Of a stretch of DNA of 9,195 nucleotides, positions 1 through 6,249 are shown one piece after another (within the stretch, counting starts at the first letter, position 1; the number at the start of each line of letters is the position of its first letter). The position numbers and the translations under genes were made by a program. Under the pieces are notes generated by a model. That model saw only the letters and a program-made list of their open reading frames with translations. It was not told the DNA's origin and did not search any database. The DNA comes from Oscillospiraceae bacterium (GTDB lineage: Bacteria; Bacillota; Clostridia; Oscillospirales; Oscillospiraceae). The stretch covers positions 1 to 9,195 of the forward strand of contig JAEDKB010000046.1 of assembly GCA_016296045.1 (NCBI GenBank), in the 5' to 3' direction.

Positions 1-838
1 TTCGCTAAATGTTGCGGGGGGAGAACGAATTGCCCTGCTCGGAGATAACGGAACCGGGAAAACGACCTTTATCCGCATCCTGCTTGGAGAGATTGCCGGA
101 GAGGGGAAAATCAAATTCGGCCCCTCCGTGAAATTCGGCTATCTTCCGCAGGTCATTCATTTTTCGCATCCGGAGCGGACGCTCTATGATACCATGCTTT
201 ATGAAAAAAACTGTACGCCGCAGACGGCGCGTGACCGTCTGGGAGCCTTTCTGTTTTCCGGCGAGGATGTTTTTAAAACCGTCGGAACCTTGTCCGGCGG
301 CGAGCAGTCCAGATTGCGGCTGTGTATGTTGATGGACGAAAAAATCAACCTTTTGATTCTTGACGAGCCGACCAATCACTTGGATATTGCGTCAAGAGAG
401 TGGGTCGAATGTGCGATAGATGAATATGAAGGAACGCTGATATTTGTTTCCCATGACCGCTATTTTGTCAACAAATTTGCGACACGGATTTGGGAACTGG
501 AAAACGGAACGATCCGTGATTTCCCGTGCGGTTATGCAAAATATCGCTCGATCAAGGAGCACGAGGCTGCACAGCGCTTGCCGCAGCCGAAGAAAAAGGA
601 AAAAGCGCCGAAAATTACAGGCGGAAGCAAGGAACTGGAAAAGCAGGTGCGCCGTCTGGAACGTGAAATTGACGCGCAGGAGAAAAAACTGACGGAACTG
701 AATGCATCGCTTGAGAAAGCCGCTACGGATTATCAGGAATTGCTTCGTCTGACGGAGGAAAAAGAGCGAGAAGAAGCAGCGCTGGAGGCGCTGATGACCC
801 AATGGGCGGAAGTATCGGCGGCATTGGAACAGGAATAA
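1..838 (+). CDS. ABC-F family ATP-binding cassette protein, C-terminal part (5' end outside window)
   Basis: The frame is open from base 2, so the gene starts upstream; 278 residues are visible and hold the second nucleotide-binding domain. In visible-residue numbering I see a Walker A GDNGTGKTT (14-22), a Q-loop YLPQ (47-50), the signature LSGGEQ (97-102), Walker B LLILDEPTNHLD (117-128) and the switch histidine in SHD (150-152). The DEPTNHLD string and the absence of membrane segments are typical of soluble ABC-F proteins, which act on the ribosome (translation factors or antibiotic-resistance factors) rather than as transporters. Residues ~207-278 are highly charged (KELEKQVRRLEREID and onward) and should form the C-terminal coiled coil seen in Uup/YdiF-like members. 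A GTG at 128 is internal and not the real start. Which ABC-F subgroup this is cannot be decided without the first domain and linker. The mrp gene follows after 30 bp in the same direction, so the two may be cotranscribed. Confidence 0.93.
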   Translation, partial: SLNVAGGERIALLGDNGTGKTTFIRILLGEIAGEGKIKFGPSVKFGYLPQVIHFSHPERTLYDTMLYEKNCTPQTARDRLGAFLFSGEDVFKTVGTLSGGEQSRLRLCMLMDEKINLLILDEPTNHLDIASREWVECAIDEYEGTLIFVSHDRYFVNKFATRIWELENGTIRDFPCGYAKYRSIKEHEAAQRLPQPKKKEKAPKITGGSKELEKQVRRLEREIDAQEKKLTELNASLEKAATDYQELLRLTEEKEREEAALEALMTQWAEVSAALEQE

Positions 839-868
839 ACATTTTATAGATATATTGGAGGACAGAAT

Positions 869-1687
869 ATGAGTGAACAATGCAGCGGGAATTGCTCTTC
901 CTGCGGCGAAAGCTGCTCTGAGCGCAAAGAAGAAAGCCTGATTGCGGCATTGAATCCCAATTCCAGAGTCGGAAAGGTCATTGCGGTTGTTTCGGGAAAG
1001 GGCGGCGTCGGAAAAAGCACCGTAACATCCATGCTTGCGGCGGCCATGCAGCGGGCAGGGAAGCGTACCGCAATTCTGGACGCGGATATTACGGGTCCAT
1101 CGATTCCGAAAAGCTTCGGCGTCAGCGAATGCCCCGGCGCCACGGAGGAATTCCTGTTTCCGGCGAAAACGGAACGCGGAATACAGATCATGTCAATCAA
1201 CCTTTTACTGGACAATGAAAAGGATCCCGTGCTCTGGCGCGGCCCCATCATTGCAGGAGCAGTCAAGCAGTTTTGGACGGATGTTTTCTGGGACGATGTG
1301 GATTATATGTTCGTGGATATGCCTCCCGGTACCGGCGATGTGCCGCTGACGGTGTTCCAGTCGCTGCCGATTGACGGTGTGATTATCGTGACCTCTCCGC
1401 AGGAGTTGGTTTCCATGATCGTCGGTAAGGCGGCAAGAATGGCGGAAATGATGCACGTTCCTGTATTGGGAATTGTGGAGAACTACAGCTATTTTGAATG
1501 TCCCGACTGCGGAAAGCGTCATCAGATTTTCGGTCAGAGCCATTTGGCGGAGGTTGCTGCGGAATATCATCTGCCGGTTCTTGCGCAACTGCCGATTGAC
1601 CCTGCCGTTGCGGAAATGATCGACGCGGGCAGAGCCGAAGAACTGAATACCGATCATTTGGAAGCTGCCATTGCAGCGATCATGTAA
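869..1687 (+). CDS. Mrp/NBP35 (ApbC-type) iron-sulfur cluster carrier ATPase
   Basis: This 272-residue P-loop NTPase belongs to the family that binds Fe-S clusters and delivers them to apoproteins in the cytoplasm. It has a deviant Walker A GKGGVGKS (43-50), the family block DADITGPSIP (71-80), WRGP (123-126), the switch VDMPPGTGD (149-157) and a CPDCG motif (211-215) whose CxxC is the usual bridging-cluster ligand pair. The N-terminus carries a cysteine cluster (C5, C9, C12, C16) resembling the extra N-terminal cluster site of Nbp35-type members. The domain of unknown function found before the ATPase in longer Mrp proteins is absent. The ATG at 869 has a GGAGGA ribosome site (857-862) at 6 bp, which fixes the start. 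It lies 30 bp after the ABC-F gene, and a hairpin terminator begins 5 bp after its stop. The family call is secure; the client proteins are unknown. Confidence 0.95.
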   Translation: MSEQCSGNCSSCGESCSERKEESLIAALNPNSRVGKVIAVVSGKGGVGKSTVTSMLAAAMQRAGKRTAILDADITGPSIPKSFGVSECPGATEEFLFPAKTERGIQIMSINLLLDNEKDPVLWRGPIIAGAVKQFWTDVFWDDVDYMFVDMPPGTGDVPLTVFQSLPIDGVIIVTSPQELVSMIVGKAARMAEMMHVPVLGIVENYSYFECPDCGKRHQIFGQSHLAEVAAEYHLPVLAQLPIDPAVAEMIDAGRAEELNTDHLEAAIAAIM

Positions 1688-1691
1688 TGGA

Positions 1692-1732
1692 AAAGAACGA
1701 CCTGCGCAACTTTCCTGCGCAGATCGTTCTTT
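1692..1732. terminator. Hairpin terminator, probably bidirectional, between convergent genes
   Basis: A 17-bp stem (1692-1708 with 1716-1732) has one mismatch (C1701/A1723) and a 7-nt loop. The outer end of the stem is A/T-rich (AAAGAACGA and TCGTTCTTT), giving a T-rich run on the plus strand (TTCTTTGTTT) and another on the minus strand (GTTCTTTTCC). It lies 4 bp after the mrp stop and 2 bp after the stop of the opposing WYL gene, so it can serve both. Confidence 0.85.
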
Positions 1733-1734
1733 GT

Positions 1735-2718
1735 TTATCCTTCCGGAAGGGCGAGAATTGCGTTTTGACAGAGTTTACGATATTCCTCCACAGCACTTTT
1801 CGGGAAAATGATTGCGGCGCGTCCGCCAAAGCCGGCGATCCAGCCGAGAAAATTCGGAGAGAAGGATACGTTGACAGTCAGCGTGAAGTGCTCTTTTCCG
1901 TCAGGAAGCAGCATAATATCCCGACCGAAACGGTCAACTACCACGCCTGCCAGCGCGTTTTCAAAACGCAGCTTGACACGTTTGCGCTTTCCGCGGTACA
2001 TCCCGAAAACCTCTTTGGAATAGGACGCGGGATCGAATTGGCGCGCTTCCTCCGTAAAAATCCGAGGCGTTCCGGTTAGTTGAATCTGCTCCATTTTGTC
2101 CACTCGGTAATGGGTCAGACCGTGTGACTCGCTGTGGGCGATCAGATAGTAGTTTTCATTGTCCCAAAGCAGGGCGTAAGGGCTGACGCAATAGGTTTTA
2201 TTTCGGAAATGCTTTTTCAGATCAACGCCCCAATCAAAATACCGGAAGGTGATGCGGCTGTTGCTTCCGATCGCCTCGTGCAAAAGATCAATATTTGAAA
2301 AGGCATCCTCGTTATCCGTTTTCAGCCGTCCGGAGATTACAAGCTCGCGGCGGAGCAGCTCGGATTCATGAGAGCTGGAAAGTGCGGCAATTTTTTTGAT
2401 TAGCTGCATTGACTGCTTTGACGATAAGAATCGCGATGACAAAACTGCGTCAACCAAAAGTTTTAGCTCATGCAGCTCAAAATCGCGCTGAGCGACATAA
2501 TATCCGCCGTATCTTCCGCCCTTATACAGCACTTGAATTCCGTAATCATTCAGATTCTGAATATCATCGTATATGCTTTTTCGCTCCGCAGGAATACCCT
2601 GCGCGGCAAGATAATCGATAATCGATTGCATACCGGCAGGATGGGCTTCGTCCGTGTTTTTGCACAAATAGTCACGCAGATACAAAAGCTTGAGCTTTTG
2701 GCGTTCGGATTTCGGCAT
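1735..2718 (-). CDS. WYL-domain transcriptional regulator (HTH-WYL-WCX type)
   Basis: I start this 327-residue protein at the ATG at 2718 (MPKSERQKLK). That start has a GAGGTGA ribosome site (plus-strand 2724-2730) 5 bp upstream; an in-frame ATG at 2793 would add 25 residues unlike the family and has no such site. Residues ~1-65 form a winged helix-turn-helix, with a recognition segment around SIYDDIQNLNDYG (48-60). Residues ~140-215 are the WYL domain, including SPYALLWDNENYYLIA (179-194) with the eponymous W, Y and L. Residues ~245-325 match the position of the C-terminal WCX region. WYL proteins bind DNA and are thought to sense nucleic acid or nucleotide ligands; many act in DNA damage or defence, but nothing here shows a defence locus. 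It is divergent from the AI-2E gene across a 134-bp gap, so it could regulate that gene or itself. I see no convincing promoter for it. Confidence 0.9.
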   Translation of the reverse strand: MPKSERQKLKLLYLRDYLCKNTDEAHPAGMQSIIDYLAAQGIPAERKSIYDDIQNLNDYGIQVLYKGGRYGGYYVAQRDFELHELKLLVDAVLSSRFLSSKQSMQLIKKIAALSSSHESELLRRELVISGRLKTDNEDAFSNIDLLHEAIGSNSRITFRYFDWGVDLKKHFRNKTYCVSPYALLWDNENYYLIAHSESHGLTHYRVDKMEQIQLTGTPRIFTEEARQFDPASYSKEVFGMYRGKRKRVKLRFENALAGVVVDRFGRDIMLLPDGKEHFTLTVNVSFSPNFLGWIAGFGGRAAIIFPKSAVEEYRKLCQNAILALPEG

Positions 2719-2793
2719 TCTAATCACCTCATAATTACAATACCATAAATCGGACTGCAAAAGCAATATGTTGTGGCAGGATTCTTTCTGCAC

Positions 2794-2822
2794 TTGACGA
2801 TTTCGGAAGTTCGTGGTATCTT
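2794..2822 (+). promoter_or_regulatory. Sigma-A-type promoter for the AI-2E family gene
   Basis: A -35 TTGACG (2794-2799) and a -10 TATCTT (2817-2822) are separated by exactly 17 bp. The predicted transcript start lies near 2829, just before the ribosome site at 2839-2847. The -35 is 5/6 and the -10 is 4/6 to consensus. Confidence 0.7.
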
Positions 2823-2852
2823 ATAGAGGATAAAAAGGAAAGGAGGGACGAT

Positions 2853-4169
2853 ATGAAGCTGAACAGAAATGAAAAGTATTTTAAATGGGGGCTGACAGCG
2901 TTTTTGGTGATTGTTGCCGCAATCCTGTTTTGGATCATCTTCTCGAATCTGAGCGGATTCTATGACCTTTTCCTGGAATTTGCCGACATCATCTCTCCGG
3001 TTCTCTTTGGCTGTCTGTTTGCCTATTTGATGAATCCCATCATGGTAAAGGTGCAGAAATTAGCGAATCGACTTCTGCGAAAGACCAAGCTGAGCGAAAA
3101 GAAACAGGATCAATTCAGCCTGATCATTGGCGTAACGGTCGCTTTGATCGTATTTCTTGTCGCATTGTATGCCATTTTTGCATTGATCGTACCGAATCTG
3201 ATCTCAAGCTTAGACGAATTGCTCCAGAAGGATAAGCTCGAAAGCTACTTTACGACGCTGGAAAAATGGTTTGGCAGCATCCTCTCCGGAACAAGTGTGA
3301 AGGAATGGTTCTTTGATAATATCGATAATGTTTTGCAGTTTGTTATGGACAAGCTCAAGAGTATCGATATTGCGGCTCTGGTTTCCGATTTGACCAGCTC
3401 TGTCTACAGCTTTGTTATGGGCGTTTTTAACGCAATGATCGGCATTGTGGCAGCGGTCTATATTCTGATTTACAAAAAACAGCTTTGCTCTCAGGCAAAG
3501 AAAATTGTTGTCTCGGTTTTTAACACACAGCATGCTAACCGCTTGTTTGAGATTGCCCGCCGTACAAACCGTATTTTCGGCGGCTATGTGATCGGAAAAA
3601 TCATCGATGCCGTTCTGGTTGGCGTAATCACATACATCGCGATGATTATTATGGGGATGCCCTATGCGCCGCTGATTGCGACAATTGTCGGAATAACGAA
3701 TATCATCCCGTTTTTCGGACCGTTCCTTGGCGCTGTCCCGTCGGCGCTGCTGCTGTTAATTGAGCGCCCGATCAATGCGCTGTACTTTATCATTTTTATC
3801 ATCGTTCTTCAGATGATAGACGGCAATATCATCGAAAACCGTATTCTCGGCGAAAAACTGGGAATCTCGGATTTTTGGGTGCTTGTCGCAATTTTGCTGT
3901 TCGGCGGCATCTTTGGCTTTAGCGGAATGCTGCTCGGCGTACCGATCTTTGCCGTGCTGTATACTCTGATTACTGACGGTGTGAATAATCGATTGAAGCG
4001 CAGACGTTATCCTACGGACTCTGATGTGTATTATACTCTGAAAAATGTGGAAGACCTACCGGTAGAGCCCCTGCCCAGTTATTCCTTTGTCTCCGTTGAA
4101 CCTGCCTATGATATGCACGCGGAGCCGGATGATGACGATGATGTTGATTACAGCGACTATGATGAATAA
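2853..4169 (+). CDS. AI-2E family (PF01594-type) integral membrane transporter/permease
   Basis: This 438-residue polytopic membrane protein has hydrophobic segments at about 13-33, 44-60, 89-112, 186-207, 249-267, 272-303, 307-325 and 341-372. The long soluble loop between segments three and four (~115-185) and the conserved stretches TNIIPFFGPFLGAVPS (282-297) and DGNIIENRILGEKLG (323-337) are hallmarks of the AI-2E family (TqsA/YdbI/YtvI relatives). Members have been linked to AI-2 export, Na+/H+ exchange and sporulation, so the substrate cannot be inferred. The tail is unusual: after an RRRYP stop-transfer patch (383-387) it runs ~50 residues and ends in a dense acidic stretch (PDDDDDVDYSDYDE, 425-438), probably cytoplasmic. 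The ATG at 2853 has AAAGGAGGG (2839-2847) 5 bp upstream. The gene is monocistronic by appearance, with its own promoter and a hairpin 9 bp after the stop. Confidence 0.93.
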   Translation: MKLNRNEKYFKWGLTAFLVIVAAILFWIIFSNLSGFYDLFLEFADIISPVLFGCLFAYLMNPIMVKVQKLANRLLRKTKLSEKKQDQFSLIIGVTVALIVFLVALYAIFALIVPNLISSLDELLQKDKLESYFTTLEKWFGSILSGTSVKEWFFDNIDNVLQFVMDKLKSIDIAALVSDLTSSVYSFVMGVFNAMIGIVAAVYILIYKKQLCSQAKKIVVSVFNTQHANRLFEIARRTNRIFGGYVIGKIIDAVLVGVITYIAMIIMGMPYAPLIATIVGITNIIPFFGPFLGAVPSALLLLIERPINALYFIIFIIVLQMIDGNIIENRILGEKLGISDFWVLVAILLFGGIFGFSGMLLGVPIFAVLYTLITDGVNNRLKRRRYPTDSDVYYTLKNVEDLPVEPLPSYSFVSVEPAYDMHAEPDDDDDVDYSDYDE

Positions 4170-4177
4170 CGAAAAGT

Positions 4178-4199
4178 GAGGGGCTGTTCTCAGCCCCTT
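4178..4199. repeat. 22-bp palindromic repeat, left copy (terminator stem without T-tract)
   Basis: The stem AGGGGCTG (4179-4186) pairs with CAGCCCCT (4191-4198) around a TTCT loop. It is identical to the copy at 4453-4474. It is followed by TTCAGCG rather than a T-tract, so alone it should terminate poorly, although it sits in the place where the AI-2E terminator is expected. Confidence 0.85.
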
Positions 4200-4229
4200 C
4201 AGCGTGCTGAAAAACTTTTCGGCACGCTG
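4200..4229. other. 13-bp stem-loop inside the intergenic block
   Basis: CAGCGTGC (4200-4207) pairs with GCACGCTG (4222-4229). The stem continues through a T-G wobble and GAAA/TTTC (4209-4212 with 4217-4220) to a four-base AACT loop. No T-tract follows. It abuts the left 22-bp repeat. Confidence 0.8.
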
Positions 4230-4259
4230 ATCGACTGTTGAGAAAGGCACCAAAGACAA

Positions 4260-4307
4260 GCAACTCATACTCGTCGGCGTACATAAGTACGGTAGAGTGT
4301 GAGTTGC
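4260..4307. other. Long stem-loop with nested inner hairpin inside the intergenic block
   Basis: The arms GCAACTCATACTC (4260-4272) and GAGTGTGAGTTGC (4295-4307) form 13 pairs, one of which is a wobble in RNA of the plus strand. The loop holds a second hairpin CGTAC-ATAA-GTACG (4278-4291). The nested shape with intact pairing suggests selection on RNA or single-stranded DNA folding. Confidence 0.8.
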
Positions 4308-4329
4308 GCAGTAAGTCAAAATGCTTGCG

Positions 4330-4373
4330 CAGCAAGGTTTTTTAGCAGTGTTTCCTATTGAAAAACCTTGCTG
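4330..4373. other. Perfect 13-bp stem-loop inside the intergenic block
   Basis: CAGCAAGGTTTTT (4330-4342) is perfectly complementary to AAAAACCTTGCTG (4361-4373), with an 18-nt loop. Only TTTG follows, so it is a weak terminator at best. An octamer TTGCGCAG occurs just before it (4325-4332) and also at 4305-4312, straddling the end of the previous stem. Confidence 0.8.
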
Positions 4374-4452
4374 TTTGAAAAGCCGCAGCCAATATGGTGA
4401 ACGGAAAATGCAATATTTCATTTTGACGGTTTGGGGCTTTATCGACAGTCCG

Positions 4453-4478
4453 GAGGGGCTGTTCTCAGCCCCTTTTCT
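4453..4478 (+). terminator. 22-bp palindromic repeat, right copy, with T-tract: intrinsic terminator upstream of the cell-wall operon
   Basis: AGGGGCTG (4454-4461), a TTCT loop and CAGCCCCT (4466-4473) are followed by TTTCT, a usable intrinsic terminator. It ends about 30 bp before the FHA-SEDS start codon. A TATAAA (4478-4483) follows but has no recognisable -35 at 16-18 bp, so the operon promoter is not obvious. Confidence 0.75.
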
Positions 4479-4506
4479 ATAAAAAAAGATAGAAGGAGGT
4501 GCGCCT

Positions 4507-6249
4507 ATGGATTTGACATCTATCCTTGAAACAATCAATGAATATTTCCAAACGGACGGAGCGATGGTTGCCAATGTTTTCTGTACGGTATTTCGCTTTG
4601 TTGTGCCGATTCTCGCAATCCTGATTATCTGGCGCTGCGCAAAACCCCTGCTTCGTTTCCGCAGAGAGCCGGAAACATGGGCATGGCTGGTTATGCCGGA
4701 CGGGCAGCAGCTTCCGGTGACGCATTGGGAGAGTATCATCGGACGATCCAAAGGCTGCGACATTATCGTAAATGTACCCACAGTTTCCAAAAACCATGCC
4801 GTTTTAACGCGCTATGATGACGGAAGCTGGTCTGTTACCGATATCGGTTCGCGAGGAGCTGTAAAAGTAAATGGTGAGGCGGTAGAAGCCTGCGCGGTGC
4901 AATACGGCGATGTGATATCTCTGGGCGATGTGGAAATGATTTTGGCTCCGACGACGGCTGAGGAAGTCGAAGAACAGAAGTATTTCCGCGAAACGCCTTC
5001 CCGAATTGCGATTCCGGGGCTGACACTGTTTTTCTTGACGATCTTCCAGCTTCTGACAGCCGTACAGTTCTGCATGACCAGCGATCCGGAGGATATGGTC
5101 GCTTCCGTGACAGGATTTTTGGTGCTGATCGTTATTGAGTGGGTGCTGTTTATTCTTCTGAAGCTGATGCGGCGCAGCAGCTTTGAGGTGGAGACAATTG
5201 CTTTTTTCCTTTCCACAATCGGCATAGCGGTCATTGCCTCCTCAGACCCGTCAGCAATCAGCAAACAGCTTGTTTGTATTGTCGGCGGCATTCTGATTTA
5301 TTTGATGATTGGCTGGTCTCTGCGCGATCTGAGCCGTGCAAAGCGCTTTCGCTATGTAGCGGCGGTGATTGGCATTCTTTTGCTGGCGATCAACCTTGTA
5401 TTCGGCAGAGAAATCAACGGCGCAAGAAACTGGATTGCCATTGGCCCGATTTCTTTCCAGCCTTCTGAGTTGGTAAAGCTTTGTTTCATTTATGTCGGCG
5501 CGTCTACCATGGACCGTGTCGTTACCAAGCATAACCTGATTATGTTCATTATTTACTCTGCGGCGATTTGCGGCTGCCTTGCCTTGATGAACGACTTTGG
5601 TACAGCATTGATTTTCTTTGTTGCATTCCTTGTGATTGCTTTCCTGCGTTCCGGAAGCTTTGCAACGGTCACTTTGGCTTGTGCCGCAACCGGTTTCGCA
5701 GGCGTGATCGCCGTCCGATTCCGACCGCATATTCTCAGCCGCTTTGCTTCCTGGGGACATGCATGGGAATATGCACAGTCCAGCGGTTATCAGCAGACGC
5801 GTGCCATGATGTGCATCGCGTCCGGCGGCCTGCTTGGACTTGGTGCCGGCAACGGATGGCTGAAATATGTTGCCGCTTCAGATACAGACCTTGTATTTGC
5901 ATTTGTTTGTGAAGAATGGGGTGTCATCCTCGGCATTCTGGCGGTTATTGCCATGATTGTTCTGGGCATCTTTGTTGTCCGTTCCTGTATTGTCGGACGC
6001 AGCAGCTTCTACACAATCGGGGCGTGTGCCGCCGTTGCTATTTTCATGATGCAGACAATTTTGAATGTCTTTGGTACAATGGATCTTCTGCCGCTGACCG
6101 GTGTGACGTTCCCGTTTTTGTCAAACGGCGGCTCCAGTATGCTTTCGGCGTGGGGTCTGCTTGCCTTTATCAAAGCAGCCGATACTCGCCAGAACGCCAG
6201 CTTTGCGGTTCGAACTGCAAAGGCGGAGGAGGTGGAGCCGGATGAATAA
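4507..6249 (+). CDS. FHA-domain SEDS peptidoglycan glycosyltransferase (FtsW/RodA/SpoVE family)
   Basis: This 580-residue protein begins with one hydrophobic segment (~24-43). An FHA domain follows (~58-148), with core signature IIGRSKGCDIIVN (77-89), VSKNHAVL (93-100) and VNGE (121-124); FHA domains bind phosphothreonine. From ~168 to 556 there are about ten membrane segments with SEDS landmarks: GARNWI (305-310), QPSELVKL (318-325), DFGTAL (363-368), the SDTDLVFAFVCEEWG block (458-472) whose Asp461 matches the catalytic aspartate position of FtsW/RodA, and the final LPLTGV...GGSS (528-544). SEDS proteins polymerise lipid II glycan strands at the membrane. The 8-bp overlap with a class B PBP gene is the usual SEDS-PBP pairing. 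The RodA/FtsW/SpoVE subtype cannot be set. Fusion of FHA to SEDS suggests recruitment by a PASTA-type Ser/Thr kinase substrate, an inference from the actinobacterial rodA-pbpA-fha-pknB loci. Start: AAGGAGGT (4493-4500) lies 6 bp before the ATG. Confidence 0.94.
   Translation: MDLTSILETINEYFQTDGAMVANVFCTVFRFVVPILAILIIWRCAKPLLRFRREPETWAWLVMPDGQQLPVTHWESIIGRSKGCDIIVNVPTVSKNHAVLTRYDDGSWSVTDIGSRGAVKVNGEAVEACAVQYGDVISLGDVEMILAPTTAEEVEEQKYFRETPSRIAIPGLTLFFLTIFQLLTAVQFCMTSDPEDMVASVTGFLVLIVIEWVLFILLKLMRRSSFEVETIAFFLSTIGIAVIASSDPSAISKQLVCIVGGILIYLMIGWSLRDLSRAKRFRYVAAVIGILLLAINLVFGREINGARNWIAIGPISFQPSELVKLCFIYVGASTMDRVVTKHNLIMFIIYSAAICGCLALMNDFGTALIFFVAFLVIAFLRSGSFATVTLACAATGFAGVIAVRFRPHILSRFASWGHAWEYAQSSGYQQTRAMMCIASGGLLGLGAGNGWLKYVAASDTDLVFAFVCEEWGVILGILAVIAMIVLGIFVVRSCIVGRSSFYTIGACAAVAIFMMQTILNVFGTMDLLPLTGVTFPFLSNGGSSMLSAWGLLAFIKAADTRQNASFAVRTAKAEEVEPDE

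Larger units (their letters stand above)
4178..4474. repeat. Hairpin-rich intergenic block bracketed by identical 22-bp palindromic direct repeats; candidate non-coding inserted element
   Basis: This is the core of the 337-bp gap between the AI-2E gene and the cell-wall operon. Both ends are the same 22-bp sequence (4178-4199 and 4453-4474), itself an 8-bp stem AGGGGCTG/CAGCCCCT with a TTCT loop. Between them lie three more strong hairpins (4200-4229, 4260-4307, 4330-4373) and a weak one (AAAATG 4405-4410 with CATTTT 4419-4424). I see no protein gene of its own on the plus strand. Deleting one repeat plus the interior would leave an intact T-tailed terminator 9 bp after the AI-2E stop, so an insertion that duplicated the terminator stem is a good reading. 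A dispersed repeat family or a structured RNA is possible; neither can be shown from one copy. Confidence 0.55.

Noticed and set aside
1687..2079. A 130-codon plus-strand frame after mrp
   Set aside because: It runs through the terminator hairpin and antisense to the WYL gene, and resembles no family.
2719..2793. A 25-residue N-terminal extension of the WYL regulator
   Set aside because: There is no ribosome site before the ATG at 2793, while ATG 2718 has GAGGTGA at proper spacing and begins the HTH domain in the usual way.
6161..6241. A 27-codon N-terminal extension of the PBP
   Set aside because: It lies wholly within SEDS coding sequence in another frame. The ATG at 6242 has a better ribosome site, a normal lysine-rich start of a signal anchor and a typical stop/start overlap.
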